Source of the DNA: Micromonospora sp. CCTCC AA 2012012
GTDB lineage: Bacteria > Actinomycetota > Actinomycetes > Mycobacteriales > Micromonosporaceae
Direction of reading: 5' to 3'
DNA length: 64,000 bases
Assembly: GCF_040499845.1 (NCBI RefSeq)
Contig: NZ_CP159342.1
Location: 3,782,001 to 3,846,000 of the forward strand
In this document: piece after piece, positions 9,805-17,222 of the stretch
How positions within the stretch are numbered: the stretch's first letter is position 1
How the letters are laid out: the number at the start of each line of letters is the position of its first letter
Program-made: the position numbers and the translations under genes
The notes under the pieces: generated by a model
Database searches by the model: none
Told to the model about the DNA's origin: nothing
Seen by the model: the letters and a program-made list of their open reading frames with translations, nothing else

Positions 9805-11009
9805 GCACCCCCGAGGCCCGCCTGCTGGCGCGGGTGGCGTTGACCTGGCTCACCGAGCCGGGCACCTGGTCGGTGCACCGGCTGGTCGACCGGCTCGGCC
9901 CGGTGGCCGCGCTGGAACTGCTCCTCGACGGCGGGGCGCCGGAGGAGCGGCTGCGGGCGACCGTGGCGGCCCGGACGGCCGCCGGTGACGCCCGGGCGGT
10001 GGCGGAACAGGCGGTGGCGCGTACCGCGCGGCTGGGGGCCCGGATCGTGACACCGGAGGACGACGAGTGGCCCGCCCCGGTCGCGGACCTGCGCCGGTTG
10101 GCGCTGCCGGGGGCCAGCCGCCGGGTCGACCTGGAGACCGCCCCGCCGCTCTGTTTCTGGGTACGCGGGGCGTGGCCGCTGGCGGAGGCGCTCGACCGGT
10201 CGGTGGCCGTGGTCGGCGCCCGGGCCGCCACCGCGTACGGGACGCACGTCGCCACCGAGCTGGGCTACGGGCTGGCCGACCGGGACTGGACGGTGGTCTC
10301 CGGTGGCGCCTTCGGCATCGACTCCGCCGCGCACCGGGGCGCACTCACCGCCGGTGGGCTGACCGTCGCCGTGCTGGCCTGCGGCGTCGACCGCCCCTAC
10401 CCGATGGGCAACACGGCGCTCTTCGACCGGATCGTCGAGACCGGCCTGCTGGTGAGCGAGTGGATGCCGGGTGCGGAGCCGTTGCGCCCCCGTTTCCTGA
10501 TCCGCAACCGGGTGATCTCCGCCGGCACCCGGGGCACGGTGCTGGTGGAGGCGGCGGCCCGCAGCGGTGCCACCCAGACCCTGAACCGGACGATCGCCGT
10601 CGGTCGTACCGCGATGGTGGTGCCGGGACCGGTGACCTCGGCGATGTCGGTCGGCGCGCACGAACTGCTGCGCGAGCAGCCCCGGGCCCGGCTGGTCACC
10701 GGGGTCGCGCACGTGCTGGAGGAGGTGGGGCGGATCGGGTACGACCTGGCCCCGGTCGCGCGCACCCCGGAGCGCCCGCGCGACCGGCTCGACGACGAGG
10801 CGGCCCTGGTGCTGGAGGCGCTGCCCCGCCGGGGCGCGCTGGGGCTGGACGTCCTCGCCGCGCGGGCCGGGGTGGACGTCCGCACGGCGATGCGCAAACT
10901 GTCCCTGCTGGAGGAGCTGACCCTGGTGGTACGCCGTGACGACGGCTACGCGCTCGCCCCGACCCCGGCCAGGCGGACCACCGGCACCACGGCGGGCGGC
11001 ACCGGGTGA
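9801..11009 (+). CDS. dprA: DNA-processing protein DprA (Smf)
   Basis: Binds single-stranded DNA and loads RecA during transformation or recombination. The 402-residue product has an N-terminal helical region and a central Rossmann-like domain with VVGARAATAYG, SGGAFGIDSAAHRGAL, LACGVDRPYP and RNRVISAGTRGTVLVEA. A C-terminal winged helix (about 330-390) is of the Z-DNA-binding-like type. GTG at 9801 overlaps the previous stop in a GTGA junction, so the gene is translationally coupled to yifB. DprA is widespread in actinobacteria that are not known to be competent. Confidence 0.95.
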   Translation: MSTPEARLLARVALTWLTEPGTWSVHRLVDRLGPVAALELLLDGGAPEERLRATVAARTAAGDARAVAEQAVARTARLGARIVTPEDDEWPAPVADLRRLALPGASRRVDLETAPPLCFWVRGAWPLAEALDRSVAVVGARAATAYGTHVATELGYGLADRDWTVVSGGAFGIDSAAHRGALTAGGLTVAVLACGVDRPYPMGNTALFDRIVETGLLVSEWMPGAEPLRPRFLIRNRVISAGTRGTVLVEAAARSGATQTLNRTIAVGRTAMVVPGPVTSAMSVGAHELLREQPRARLVTGVAHVLEEVGRIGYDLAPVARTPERPRDRLDDEAALVLEALPRRGALGLDVLAARAGVDVRTAMRKLSLLEELTLVVRRDDGYALAPTPARRTTGTTAGGTG

Positions 11010-11012
11010 GCG

Positions 11013-11031
11013 CCGGTCGCACGGCGACCGG
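11013..11031. terminator. Short hairpin between converging genes
   Basis: A perfect 8-bp inverted repeat (CCGGTCGC, loop ACG, GCGACCGG) fills the 44-base gap between the dprA stop and the stop of the opposing 113-residue gene. It could end transcription from both sides. Confidence 0.5.
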
Positions 11032-11053
11032 GACGACCATCGGGGCGACCGGG

Positions 11054-11395
11054 TCAGTCGCCCTCGAAGCGGATCTCCACGTCCGGGTCGTGCAGGCAGC
11101 GGCGGGCCAGCAGCGCCAGCCGGCGGACCTGGTCCCGCTCGGCGGGCGCCTCGGCCACCTCGGCCAGGCAGCGCAGGTCGGCCAGCAGCTGCGACACCGC
11201 GTCGGCGCCCACCACCAGCTCACCGAGCGGATCGACCCGGTCCAGCAGCGGCGTACGACCTCCGCCTCGCACCCGCTTCAACAGCTCCCACAGCACGTCG
11301 TCGGGATCGGCCACCACCTCGGCCGTCACGTACGACGCGCGGCGTCGGCTCGGACCGGCCCGGACCAGCCGGTAGCGGACCACATCCACACCCAC
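11054..11395 (-). CDS. Small conserved-looking protein of unknown function
   Basis: A 113-residue soluble protein that I do not recognise. It opens with MGVDVVRYRLVRAGPSRR, an alternating strand-like start, followed by RASYVTAEVVADPDDVLWELLKRV. Two probable helices come after (about 45-95, containing ELVVGADAVSQLLADLRCLA and QVRRLALLARRCL). It ends in an acidic DPDVEIRFEGD. GTG at 11395 is preceded by GGAGAGGGG at good spacing; longer in-frame extensions are Arg-rich and unlikely. It faces dprA tail to tail. No membrane segment or signal peptide is visible. Codon use looks like its neighbours. Confidence 0.65.
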   Translation of the reverse strand: MGVDVVRYRLVRAGPSRRRASYVTAEVVADPDDVLWELLKRVRGGGRTPLLDRVDPLGELVVGADAVSQLLADLRCLAEVAEAPAERDQVRRLALLARRCLHDPDVEIRFEGD

Positions 11396-11667
11396 CGTCG
11401 GTCCCCTCTCCCGTCGGCGTCGCCGCACCCGGCCCGACGCCCGTCCACCACGCGCGCCGCCTCGGCCGTCCCCCGGCAGCACCCCTGTACGGGAAGCGGC
11501 AGCGGCCCGCGCCTCGTCACGCCCGCGCCGCGATCATCCCCTCCACCCGTCCATTTTCTCCCGTCCCGGCATCGTCGGCCAGCCCCGAACGACCGCCGTC
11601 GCCGCCGGCACGGACACCGGCGGCCCGACGGGCTGCCCCGGTGCCGACGTGCCCTTACGCTGGGCCG

Positions 11668-11790
11668 GTGACCGCACTCCGGGTGCCTTTCCCGCCGACG
11701 GGGCGGGCCGACCACGACGCCGCGGCGACGACGCCCCCGCCGTGTCCCGATCGCGACGACGCCGTCGGCTGTGGACGTGTCCCGTGGTGA
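11668..11790 (+). CDS. Possible leaderless 40-codon ORF coupled to xerC
   Basis: A TACGCT hexamer (11656-11661) is followed after six bases by GTG at 11668, the arrangement of a leaderless actinobacterial transcript. The frame opened there encodes about 40 residues (MTALRVPFPPTGRADHDAA... to ...GCGRVPW). It stops at TGA 11788-11790, overlapping the GTG of xerC in a GTGA junction. This explains how xerC, which has no clear ribosome binding site, could be translated. The peptide resembles nothing I know. It may be a true small protein or only a leader that carries ribosomes to xerC. Confidence 0.4.
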   Translation: MTALRVPFPPTGRADHDAAATTPPPCPDRDDAVGCGRVPW

Positions 11791-12779
11791 CCCGGGAGCA
11801 CGGCGGCACCCGGGCGGCCCACGCGGCCCTCCCCCCGGCGATGCGCGAGGCCGTGGACGACTTCGCGGACCATCTCTCCCGGGTCCGCAACCGTTCCGCC
11901 CACACCGTCCGGGCGTACGTCACCGACCTGGTCTCGCTGCTCGACCACGCCGTGCGGATGGGCTGCGCCGCGCCGGAGCAGCTCGACCTGTCGGTGCTGC
12001 GCAGCTGGCTGGCCAAGCAACGGACCCTGGGCGCGGCCCGCACCACGCTGGCCCGCCGGGCCGCCTCGGCGCGCACGTTCAGCGCCTGGGCGCACCGGCA
12101 CGGCGTGCTCCCCGCCGACGTGGCCGCCCCGTTGGCCAGCCCACGGGCGCACCGCGAGCTGCCCGCCGTGCTCCGCGCGGAGCAGGCCGCCGCCCTGGTC
12201 GAGGCAGCCGGCGCGGGGAGGCCCGCGGACGAGGTGTCCGAGCGGCCGGCGGAGCCCTCCTCGGGCGAGCCGGAAGCGGTGCTGCTGCGGGACCGGGCGC
12301 TGCTGGAACTGCTCTACGGCACCGGGGTGCGGATCAGCGAGGCGTGTGGTCTCGACCTGGCCGACGTGGACGACGGGCGTCGGGTGGTCCGGGTGTTCGG
12401 CAAGGGCGGCCGGGAACGCGCCGTCCCGTACGGGGTGCCGGCGCAGCGCGCGCTCGACGCCTGGCTGCGTGACGGCCGGCCCGCCCTGACCGGTCCCGCC
12501 TCGGGTGCCGCGCTGCTGCTCGGGGCCCGGGGCGGGCGTCTCCACCCGACCACCGCGCGCCGGATCGTCGCCGGGTACGCCGACGCCGCCGGGCTGCCCC
12601 GGACCAGCCCGCACGGGCTGCGCCACTCGGCGGCCACCCACCTGCTGGAGGGCGGCGCGGACCTGCGCGCGGTGCAGGAGCTGCTCGGGCACTCGTCGCT
12701 GGCGAGCACACAGATCTACACCCACGTCTCGGTGGAGCGGCTGCGGGCCGCATACCAACAGGCGCACCCCCGCGCCTGA
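11787..12779 (+). CDS. xerC: Tyrosine recombinase XerC
   Basis: Site-specific recombinase that with XerD resolves chromosome dimers at dif. The 330-residue product has an N-terminal SAM-like core-binding domain (RVRNRSAHTVRAYVTDL). The catalytic domain has all six residues in place: Arg in GTGVRISEACGL, Lys in GKGGRERAVP, HxxR in HGLRHSAATHL, and His and the Tyr nucleophile in GHSSLASTQIYTHVS. GTG 11787 is chosen because it overlaps the stop of the upstream small ORF; ATG 11841 would still give a complete protein. The location near dprA and rpsB is the usual chromosomal one, so this is a core gene, not a phage integrase. Confidence 0.92.
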   Translation: MTREHGGTRAAHAALPPAMREAVDDFADHLSRVRNRSAHTVRAYVTDLVSLLDHAVRMGCAAPEQLDLSVLRSWLAKQRTLGAARTTLARRAASARTFSAWAHRHGVLPADVAAPLASPRAHRELPAVLRAEQAAALVEAAGAGRPADEVSERPAEPSSGEPEAVLLRDRALLELLYGTGVRISEACGLDLADVDDGRRVVRVFGKGGRERAVPYGVPAQRALDAWLRDGRPALTGPASGAALLLGARGGRLHPTTARRIVAGYADAAGLPRTSPHGLRHSAATHLLEGGADLRAVQELLGHSSLASTQIYTHVSVERLRAAYQQAHPRA

Positions 12780-12867
12780 CCCGGTCCCGGCCGATCCGGT
12801 CCCGGCCGATCCGGTCCCGGCCGATCCGGTCCCGGCCGATCCGGTCGCGGCCGATCCGGTCCCGGCT
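12778..12867. repeat. 15-bp tandem repeat, six copies
   Basis: Six head-to-tail copies of GATCCGGTCCCGGCC begin on the last bases of xerC. Copies 2-4 are identical; copy 1 (GAC start), copy 5 (one C to G) and copy 6 (last base T) each differ by one base. The unit is five codons long and would read DPVPA in one frame, but no start or gene context supports translation. Confidence 0.95.
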
Positions 12868-12870
12868 GGT

Positions 12871-13071
12871 CCGAGCGCGACCGGCAGCGCGCCGACGGCC
12901 CGCCGATGCGGTCCAGGGTGATGCGGTCCACGCCGGTCCGCGCCCGACCGGCAGCGCGCCAACAGCCCGCCGGTGCGGTCCAGGGTGATGCGGTCCACGC
13001 CGGTCCACGCCCGACCGGCAGCGCGTCGACGGCCCGCCGACGCGGTCCACGGTGATGCGGTCCGGGCCGGT
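12871..13071. repeat. 67-bp tandem repeat, three copies
   Basis: Three adjacent 67-base direct repeats occupy 12871-12937, 12938-13004 and 13005-13071. The first two differ at only a few positions and the third is slightly more diverged. All contain CGACCGGCAGCGCG and GTGATGCGGTCC. With the 15-bp tract this fills most of the 376-base gap between xerC and the next gene. No coding capacity is evident. Confidence 0.95.
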
Positions 13072-13155
13072 GTGGGTGTGCGGCCACCGGCTCCAGGGCC
13101 GGCGAAGCCGCCGCGAAGCCCGAGTTGATGATCGTCGGCGGGCTAGGATCGACGG

Positions 13156-14337
13156 ATGACGGTCCCGCAGCCGCCCGAGCCGATCCCCGGGGCTCGGCTG
13201 CTCTTCTCGCTCGACCCGTCGGTCAATTACCTCAACCACGGTGCCTTCGGCGCGGCGCCGATCGGGGTGCAACGGGCCCAGCAGCGGCTGCGCGACGAGA
13301 TGGAGGCGAACCCGCTGCGCTTCTTCACCCAGGGCCTGGTGGACCGGATCACCCACACCCGCCGGCACCTGGCCGCGTTCCTCGGCGCGGACCCGGACGG
13401 GACCGCCCTGGTGGGCAACACCACCGCGGGCGTGGCGGTGGTGCTCCAGTCGGTCGGCCTGCGTCCCGGCGACGAGGTGCTGACCACCGACCACGGTTAC
13501 GGTGCGGTCGGCTTCGCCGTCGAGCGGGAGTGCCGCCGAACGGGTGCGGTGTCCCGGACGCTGTCGGTGCCGCTGGCCGCCGGTGACGAGGAGGTCGTGC
13601 AGATCGTGCGGGACGGGCTGCGTCCCGGACGGACCAAGCTGCTGGTCGTCGATCAGCTCACCTCGGCCACCGCCCGACTCTTCCCCACCGCTGCGATCGT
13701 GGGTGTGGCCCGGGAGCACGGGGTGCCCGTCCTGGTCGACGCGGCGCACGCGCCGGGCATGCTGCCGACCACGGTGGCCTCCATCGGCGCCGACTTCTGG
13801 GTGGGCAACCTGCACAAGTGGGCGTACGCGCCGCGCGGAACCGCCGCGCTGGTGGTCGCCGAGCAGTGGCGGGAACGGATCGAGCCGCTGGCCGTCTCGT
13901 GGGAGCAGGAGGCGGGCTTCCCGGGTCGGGTGGAGTCGCAGGGGACCCTGGACTACACGTCGTGGCTGGCCGCCCCGGTGGGCGTGTTCACCCTGCGCAG
14001 CCTCGGCGTCGACCGGGTGCGCGCCCACAACGCCGCGCTCGCCGCGTACGCCCAGCGGGTGGTCGGGGACGCGCTCGGGGTGGCGCCGGCCGACCTGCCG
14101 GAGCCCGGCGGACCGACGGTCGCCATGCGCCTGGTGCCGCTTCCGGCCGGGTTGGCGACCACGATGGACGCGGCGCGGGCGTTGCGGGCCCGGATCGCCG
14201 AGCGGCTCGCCGCCGAGGTGGCGGTGACGACCTGGAACGGCCGGGGCTGGCTGCGCCTCTGCGGTCAGGTCTACAACACGCCGGACGAGTACGACCGGCT
14301 CGCCGTCCGGCTCCCCGCGCTACTCGCCCAGGGCTGA
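13156..14337 (+). CDS. Class V aminotransferase-fold PLP enzyme (isopenicillin N epimerase-like)
   Basis: A 393-residue PLP-dependent enzyme of aminotransferase class V, most like the isopenicillin-N-epimerase/cysteine-desulfurase-like branch. Evidence is YLNHGAFGAAP at the start, ALVGNTTAGVAVVLQS, DQLTSATARLFP, LVDAAHAPGMLP (the Asp that holds the PLP ring nitrogen) and WVGNLHKWAYAPRG with the Schiff-base lysine. A C-terminal substrate domain has LRLCGQVYNTPDE. The substrate cannot be told from sequence, and nothing nearby suggests beta-lactam synthesis. TAGGAT at 13144-13149 lies six bases before the ATG, so the transcript is probably leaderless. Its 3' end overlaps the opposing M23 gene. 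Confidence 0.88.
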   Translation: MTVPQPPEPIPGARLLFSLDPSVNYLNHGAFGAAPIGVQRAQQRLRDEMEANPLRFFTQGLVDRITHTRRHLAAFLGADPDGTALVGNTTAGVAVVLQSVGLRPGDEVLTTDHGYGAVGFAVERECRRTGAVSRTLSVPLAAGDEEVVQIVRDGLRPGRTKLLVVDQLTSATARLFPTAAIVGVAREHGVPVLVDAAHAPGMLPTTVASIGADFWVGNLHKWAYAPRGTAALVVAEQWRERIEPLAVSWEQEAGFPGRVESQGTLDYTSWLAAPVGVFTLRSLGVDRVRAHNAALAAYAQRVVGDALGVAPADLPEPGGPTVAMRLVPLPAGLATTMDAARALRARIAERLAAEVAVTTWNGRGWLRLCGQVYNTPDEYDRLAVRLPALLAQG

Positions 14338-14951
14338 CCGGCGGGCACCCCGTCGACCGGCAGCAGCCGGACCGGGCCGAGGCCGAGCAGCGCCAGCGGG
14401 TCCAGGTAGTCGCGGTCCCGGCGCAGCCCCCAGTGCAGGCAGGCCGCCGCCGGGCAGCCGGCGTGGCCGGCGAGGAGGGCCCCGAGCGGTGTGCCGGCGA
14501 CCACCCGGTCCCCCGCCCGCACGGTGGGACGGACCGGCTCGTAGGTGGTGCGGAGGCCGTCGGCGTGCCCGACGGTGACGACCGGACGCCCGGCGACCAG
14601 GCCGGCGAAGAGCACCACGCCCGGACCGGCGGAGCGGATCGACGTGCCGGTCGGGGCGGCGAGGTCGACGCCGCGGTGGCCGGGCAGCCAGGGCTGCGGC
14701 GGCGGGTCGAACGGCCGCATCACCGGCCCCGCCACCGGCCAGCCGAACACCCCGGCGCGCGGTGTCGGCGACGCGGACGCCGCCGGCCCGTCCGGCCGGG
14801 AACCGGGCCTCGCCGGGTCCGGCGCGGCACGCCCGGAGAACGCACCGACGACGGACCGTTTCCCCGCCCGGGCAACCGGCGGGGCCGACGCCGACAGCAC
14901 CGACAGGAGTACGAGTTGGGCCGCGACCGCCGGCCGGGACAGCATCCACAC
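14271..14951 (-). CDS. Secreted M23 (LytM-like) metallopeptidase
   Basis: A 226-residue exported protein. An N-terminal hydrophobic signal (AAQLVLLSVLSASAPPVARA) leads into a Ser/Pro/Arg linker and an M23 domain from about residue 65. The zinc ligands HRGVD (HxxxD), a histidine in VTVGHADG and HWGL are present. The HxH pair reads C-L-H-W, so the first histidine is replaced by cysteine. GTG at 14951 has GGAAGG upstream; an ATG two codons later is an alternative. It probably acts on cell-wall peptides. The location near xerC and rpsB is usual for this gene in actinomycetes. The last 67 bases run antisense to the aminotransferase gene. Confidence 0.85.
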   Translation of the reverse strand: MWMLSRPAVAAQLVLLSVLSASAPPVARAGKRSVVGAFSGRAAPDPARPGSRPDGPAASASPTPRAGVFGWPVAGPVMRPFDPPPQPWLPGHRGVDLAAPTGTSIRSAGPGVVLFAGLVAGRPVVTVGHADGLRTTYEPVRPTVRAGDRVVAGTPLGALLAGHAGCPAAACLHWGLRRDRDYLDPLALLGLGPVRLLPVDGVPAGQPWASSAGSRTASRSYSSGVL

Positions 14952-15089
14952 GCCCCGCAGCCTTCCCGGGCCCCGCTCCCGGGGCGAGCGCGATCACCGC
15001 CGACTGTGGACAGCGGTCGCGCTGTGGAGAACCCCCGGGCGGCCGGTTGATCTGTTAAGGGCGGGACGGGGAGGACCTATGCTGGCCCG

Positions 15090-15743
15090 GTGACTCGGGA
15101 CTGGTACGCCTGGCACGACGACTACGACCGTCCGGGCTCCCCGCTGTCCCGCCGCCTCACCGAGCTGCGGCAACGCCTCGGCGAGGCGCTGGACCAGGCA
15201 CCACCGGGCCCGCTGCGGGTGATCAGTCTCTGCGCCGGCCAGGGCCGGGACCTGATCCCGGTGCTCGCCGCCCACCCGCGTCGCGCCGACGTCACCGCCC
15301 GCCTCGTCGAGTGGGATCCGCGCAACGTCGAGGTGGCCCGGGCTGCGGCCGGGCGGGCCGGTCTCACCGCCGTGGAGGTGGTGGCCGGCGACGCCGCCCG
15401 GACCGACCACTACGTCGAGCTGTCCCCGGCGGACCTGGTCCTGGTGTGCGGGGTGTTCGGCAACATCACCGAGGCGGACATCCGGGCGACGGTCCGGCAC
15501 TGCGCGTCCCTCTGCGCGACCGGCGGCACCGTCTTCTGGACCCGGCACCGGCGCGAGCCCGACCTGGTGCCGACGATCTGCGACTGGTTCGCCGAGGAGG
15601 GCTTCACCCCGGTGGCGGTGAGCAGCCCGGCCGACGGGGTCGGCGTCGGGGTGCACCGGTTCACCGGCCCGCCCCGACCGCTGCCGGTCGGGGTGAGGAT
15701 GTTCGAGTTCGTCGACCAGGAACGCCCGGAGGAGCAGAAGTGA
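15090..15743 (+). CDS. SAM-dependent methyltransferase (class I)
   Basis: A 217-residue class I methyltransferase. VISLCAGQGRDLIPVLAAHP is the glycine-rich SAM-binding motif I. ARLVEWDPRNVEVARAAAG follows with the acidic residue that binds the ribose, and ADLVLVCGVFGNI is motif IV/post-II. The substrate is unknown. TATGCT at 15078-15083 precedes the GTG by six bases, consistent with a leaderless message. The stop overlaps the GTG of the molybdopterin gene (GTGA), so the two are coupled and may act on the same pathway. That link is inference. Confidence 0.85.
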   Translation: MTRDWYAWHDDYDRPGSPLSRRLTELRQRLGEALDQAPPGPLRVISLCAGQGRDLIPVLAAHPRRADVTARLVEWDPRNVEVARAAAGRAGLTAVEVVAGDAARTDHYVELSPADLVLVCGVFGNITEADIRATVRHCASLCATGGTVFWTRHRREPDLVPTICDWFAEEGFTPVAVSSPADGVGVGVHRFTGPPRPLPVGVRMFEFVDQERPEEQK

Positions 15744-16846
15744 CCACTGTGGACGATGTCAGCCGGCCGTCCCGGATCGCCGGACCGGACGAGGCGATCA
15801 GCGTCGAGGAACTGCAGCTCGCCGCGCGCAACCACGGCATCCCGCTGGAGGCGCTGCGCTACGACGTGACCCCGGCGGGCCTGCACTACCTGCTCATCCA
15901 CTACGACATCCCGGACGTCGACCCGGCCGCGCACGCGTTGACCGTGGACGGGGCGGTGGACCGGCCGCTCACCCTGGACCTGGCCGCCCTGCGGGAGCGG
16001 CCCCGGGTCACCCACCGGGTCACCCTGGAGTGCGCCGGCAACGGGCGGGCGCTGCTGCACCCGCGCCCGGTCAGCCAGCCGTGGCTGGTCGAGGCGGTCG
16101 GCAACGCGGAGTGGACCGGCACCCCGCTCGCGCCACTGCTGCGCGAGGCGGGGCTGGACGCCGAGGCGATGGACGTGGTGTTCACCGGCGTCGACCACGG
16201 CGTGGAACGCGGGGTCGAGCAGGACTACCAGCGGGCGCTGCCGATCGCGGACGCGCTCCGCGAGGAGGTGCTGCTGGCGTACGAGATGAACGGCGCCCCG
16301 CTGCTGCCGCAGCACGGGGCCCCGCTGCGGCTGATCGTGCCCGGCTGGTACGGCATGGCGCACGTGAAGTGGCTGCGGAACATCCGGGTGTCGACCGAGC
16401 CGTTCCACGGCTACCAGAACGCGGTCGCCTACCGGCTGCGGCGGGACGCCGACGACCCGGGGACGCCGGTGACCCGGATCGAGCCGCGGGCGCTGGTCCG
16501 GCCGCCGGGCTTCCCGGACTTCATGTCCCGGACCCGCGTGCTGCGGCCCGGGCCGTGCACGGTGGACGGTCGGGCCTGGTCCGGGCACGCGCCGGTCACG
16601 GCGGTGGAGGTGACCGTCGACGGCGGTACGACCTGGGCGCCCGCCGAGCTGGACGAGCCGACCGGGGGCCCGTGGGCCTGGCGGCGGTGGCGGTACGACT
16701 GGCACCCGGTGCCGGGGCGCTACGTGCTGGGCGCGCGGGCGACCGACGCCTCGGGGCGGAGCCAGCCGGTCGAGCAGCCGTGGAACCGGGGCGGCTTCGC
16801 CAACAACCTGGTGCAGCGGGTCGAGGTGGTGGTGCCGGCGGAGTGA
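15740..16846 (+). CDS. Sulfite oxidase-type molybdopterin-dependent oxidoreductase
   Basis: A 368-residue protein of the sulfite oxidase family. The Mo-cofactor domain is at about 60-250, with the ligand cysteine in VTLECAGNGRALL and the NGAPLLPQHGAPLRLIVPGWYG block. The Mo-co dimerisation domain at about 265-365 (AVEVTVDGGTTW, WRRWRYDW, ARATDASG) completes it. There is no N-terminal heme domain, signal peptide or Tat motif, so it is probably cytoplasmic and needs an unknown electron acceptor. The physiological substrate could be sulfite or another oxyanion or sulfoxide. The start overlaps the methyltransferase stop. Confidence 0.88.
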   Translation: MTTVDDVSRPSRIAGPDEAISVEELQLAARNHGIPLEALRYDVTPAGLHYLLIHYDIPDVDPAAHALTVDGAVDRPLTLDLAALRERPRVTHRVTLECAGNGRALLHPRPVSQPWLVEAVGNAEWTGTPLAPLLREAGLDAEAMDVVFTGVDHGVERGVEQDYQRALPIADALREEVLLAYEMNGAPLLPQHGAPLRLIVPGWYGMAHVKWLRNIRVSTEPFHGYQNAVAYRLRRDADDPGTPVTRIEPRALVRPPGFPDFMSRTRVLRPGPCTVDGRAWSGHAPVTAVEVTVDGGTTWAPAELDEPTGGPWAWRRWRYDWHPVPGRYVLGARATDASGRSQPVEQPWNRGGFANNLVQRVEVVVPAE

Positions 16847-16858
16847 CCGGCCGCCGGT

Positions 16859-16885
16859 GGCGGGACGTCCGTCGGTCGTCCCGCC
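16859..16885. terminator. Bidirectional hairpin between converging genes
   Basis: A perfect 9-bp inverted repeat (GGCGGGACG at 16859-16867 and CGTCCCGCC at 16877-16885, loop of nine) sits in the 52-base gap between the plus-strand oxidoreductase and the minus-strand DUF2469 gene. Confidence 0.6.
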
Positions 16886-16898
16886 CGAGAGGGCTGGG

Positions 16899-17222
16899 TC
16901 AGCCGCCGAATCCGGAGTCTGCGGGAAGGGAGATGTCGGGCTTTTCGAGCTCCTCGACATTCACATCCTTGAACGTCATCACCCGGACGTTCTTGACGAA
17001 ACGGGCCGGACGGTACATGTCCCACACCCAGGCGTCGTGCATCTCGACCTCGAAGTAGACCTCGCCGTCCGAGTTACGCACGTGCAGGTCGACCTGGTTG
17101 GCCAGGTAGAAGCGGCGCTCGGTCTCCACCACGTAGGAGAACTGGCGGACAATGTCGCGGTACTCCCGGTAGAGCTGCAGCTCCATCTCGGTCTCGTACT
17201 TCTCGAGATCTTCCGCGCTCAT
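16899..17222 (-). CDS. DUF2469 family protein
   Basis: A 107-residue protein typical of actinobacterial DUF2469. It starts MSAEDLEKYETEMELQLYRE, followed by YRDIVRQFSYVVETERRFYL, a DLHVRNSDGEVYFEVEMHDAWVWD-like region and RPARFVKNVRVMTFKDVNVEEL. No function is established, to my knowledge. Its ATG overlaps the rnhB stop (ATGA), placing it at the end of the nudix-rnhB transcript. No signal peptide or membrane segment is seen. Confidence 0.92.
   Translation of the reverse strand: MSAEDLEKYETEMELQLYREYRDIVRQFSYVVETERRFYLANQVDLHVRNSDGEVYFEVEMHDAWVWDMYRPARFVKNVRVMTFKDVNVEELEKPDISLPADSGFGG

Noticed and set aside
11787..12779. XerC as an integrase marking an integrated element
   Set aside because: Gene context (dprA, M23, rpsB) and sequence are those of the chromosomal dimer-resolution recombinase; no attachment site, phage or conjugation genes are nearby.
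12505..12921. Open frame encoding DPVPA repeats through the 15-bp tandem tract
   Set aside because: It runs over the end of xerC in another frame and has no start signal or domain; the open frame follows from the 15-base unit being a multiple of three.
13156..14337. Isopenicillin N epimerase as evidence of beta-lactam biosynthesis
   Set aside because: The class V family is broad and no other beta-lactam gene is present in the window.
15003..15035. DnaA box or origin near CTGTGGACA upstream of the methyltransferase
   Set aside because: Only one good 9-mer; no AT-rich unwinding region and no dnaA/dnaN neighbours.
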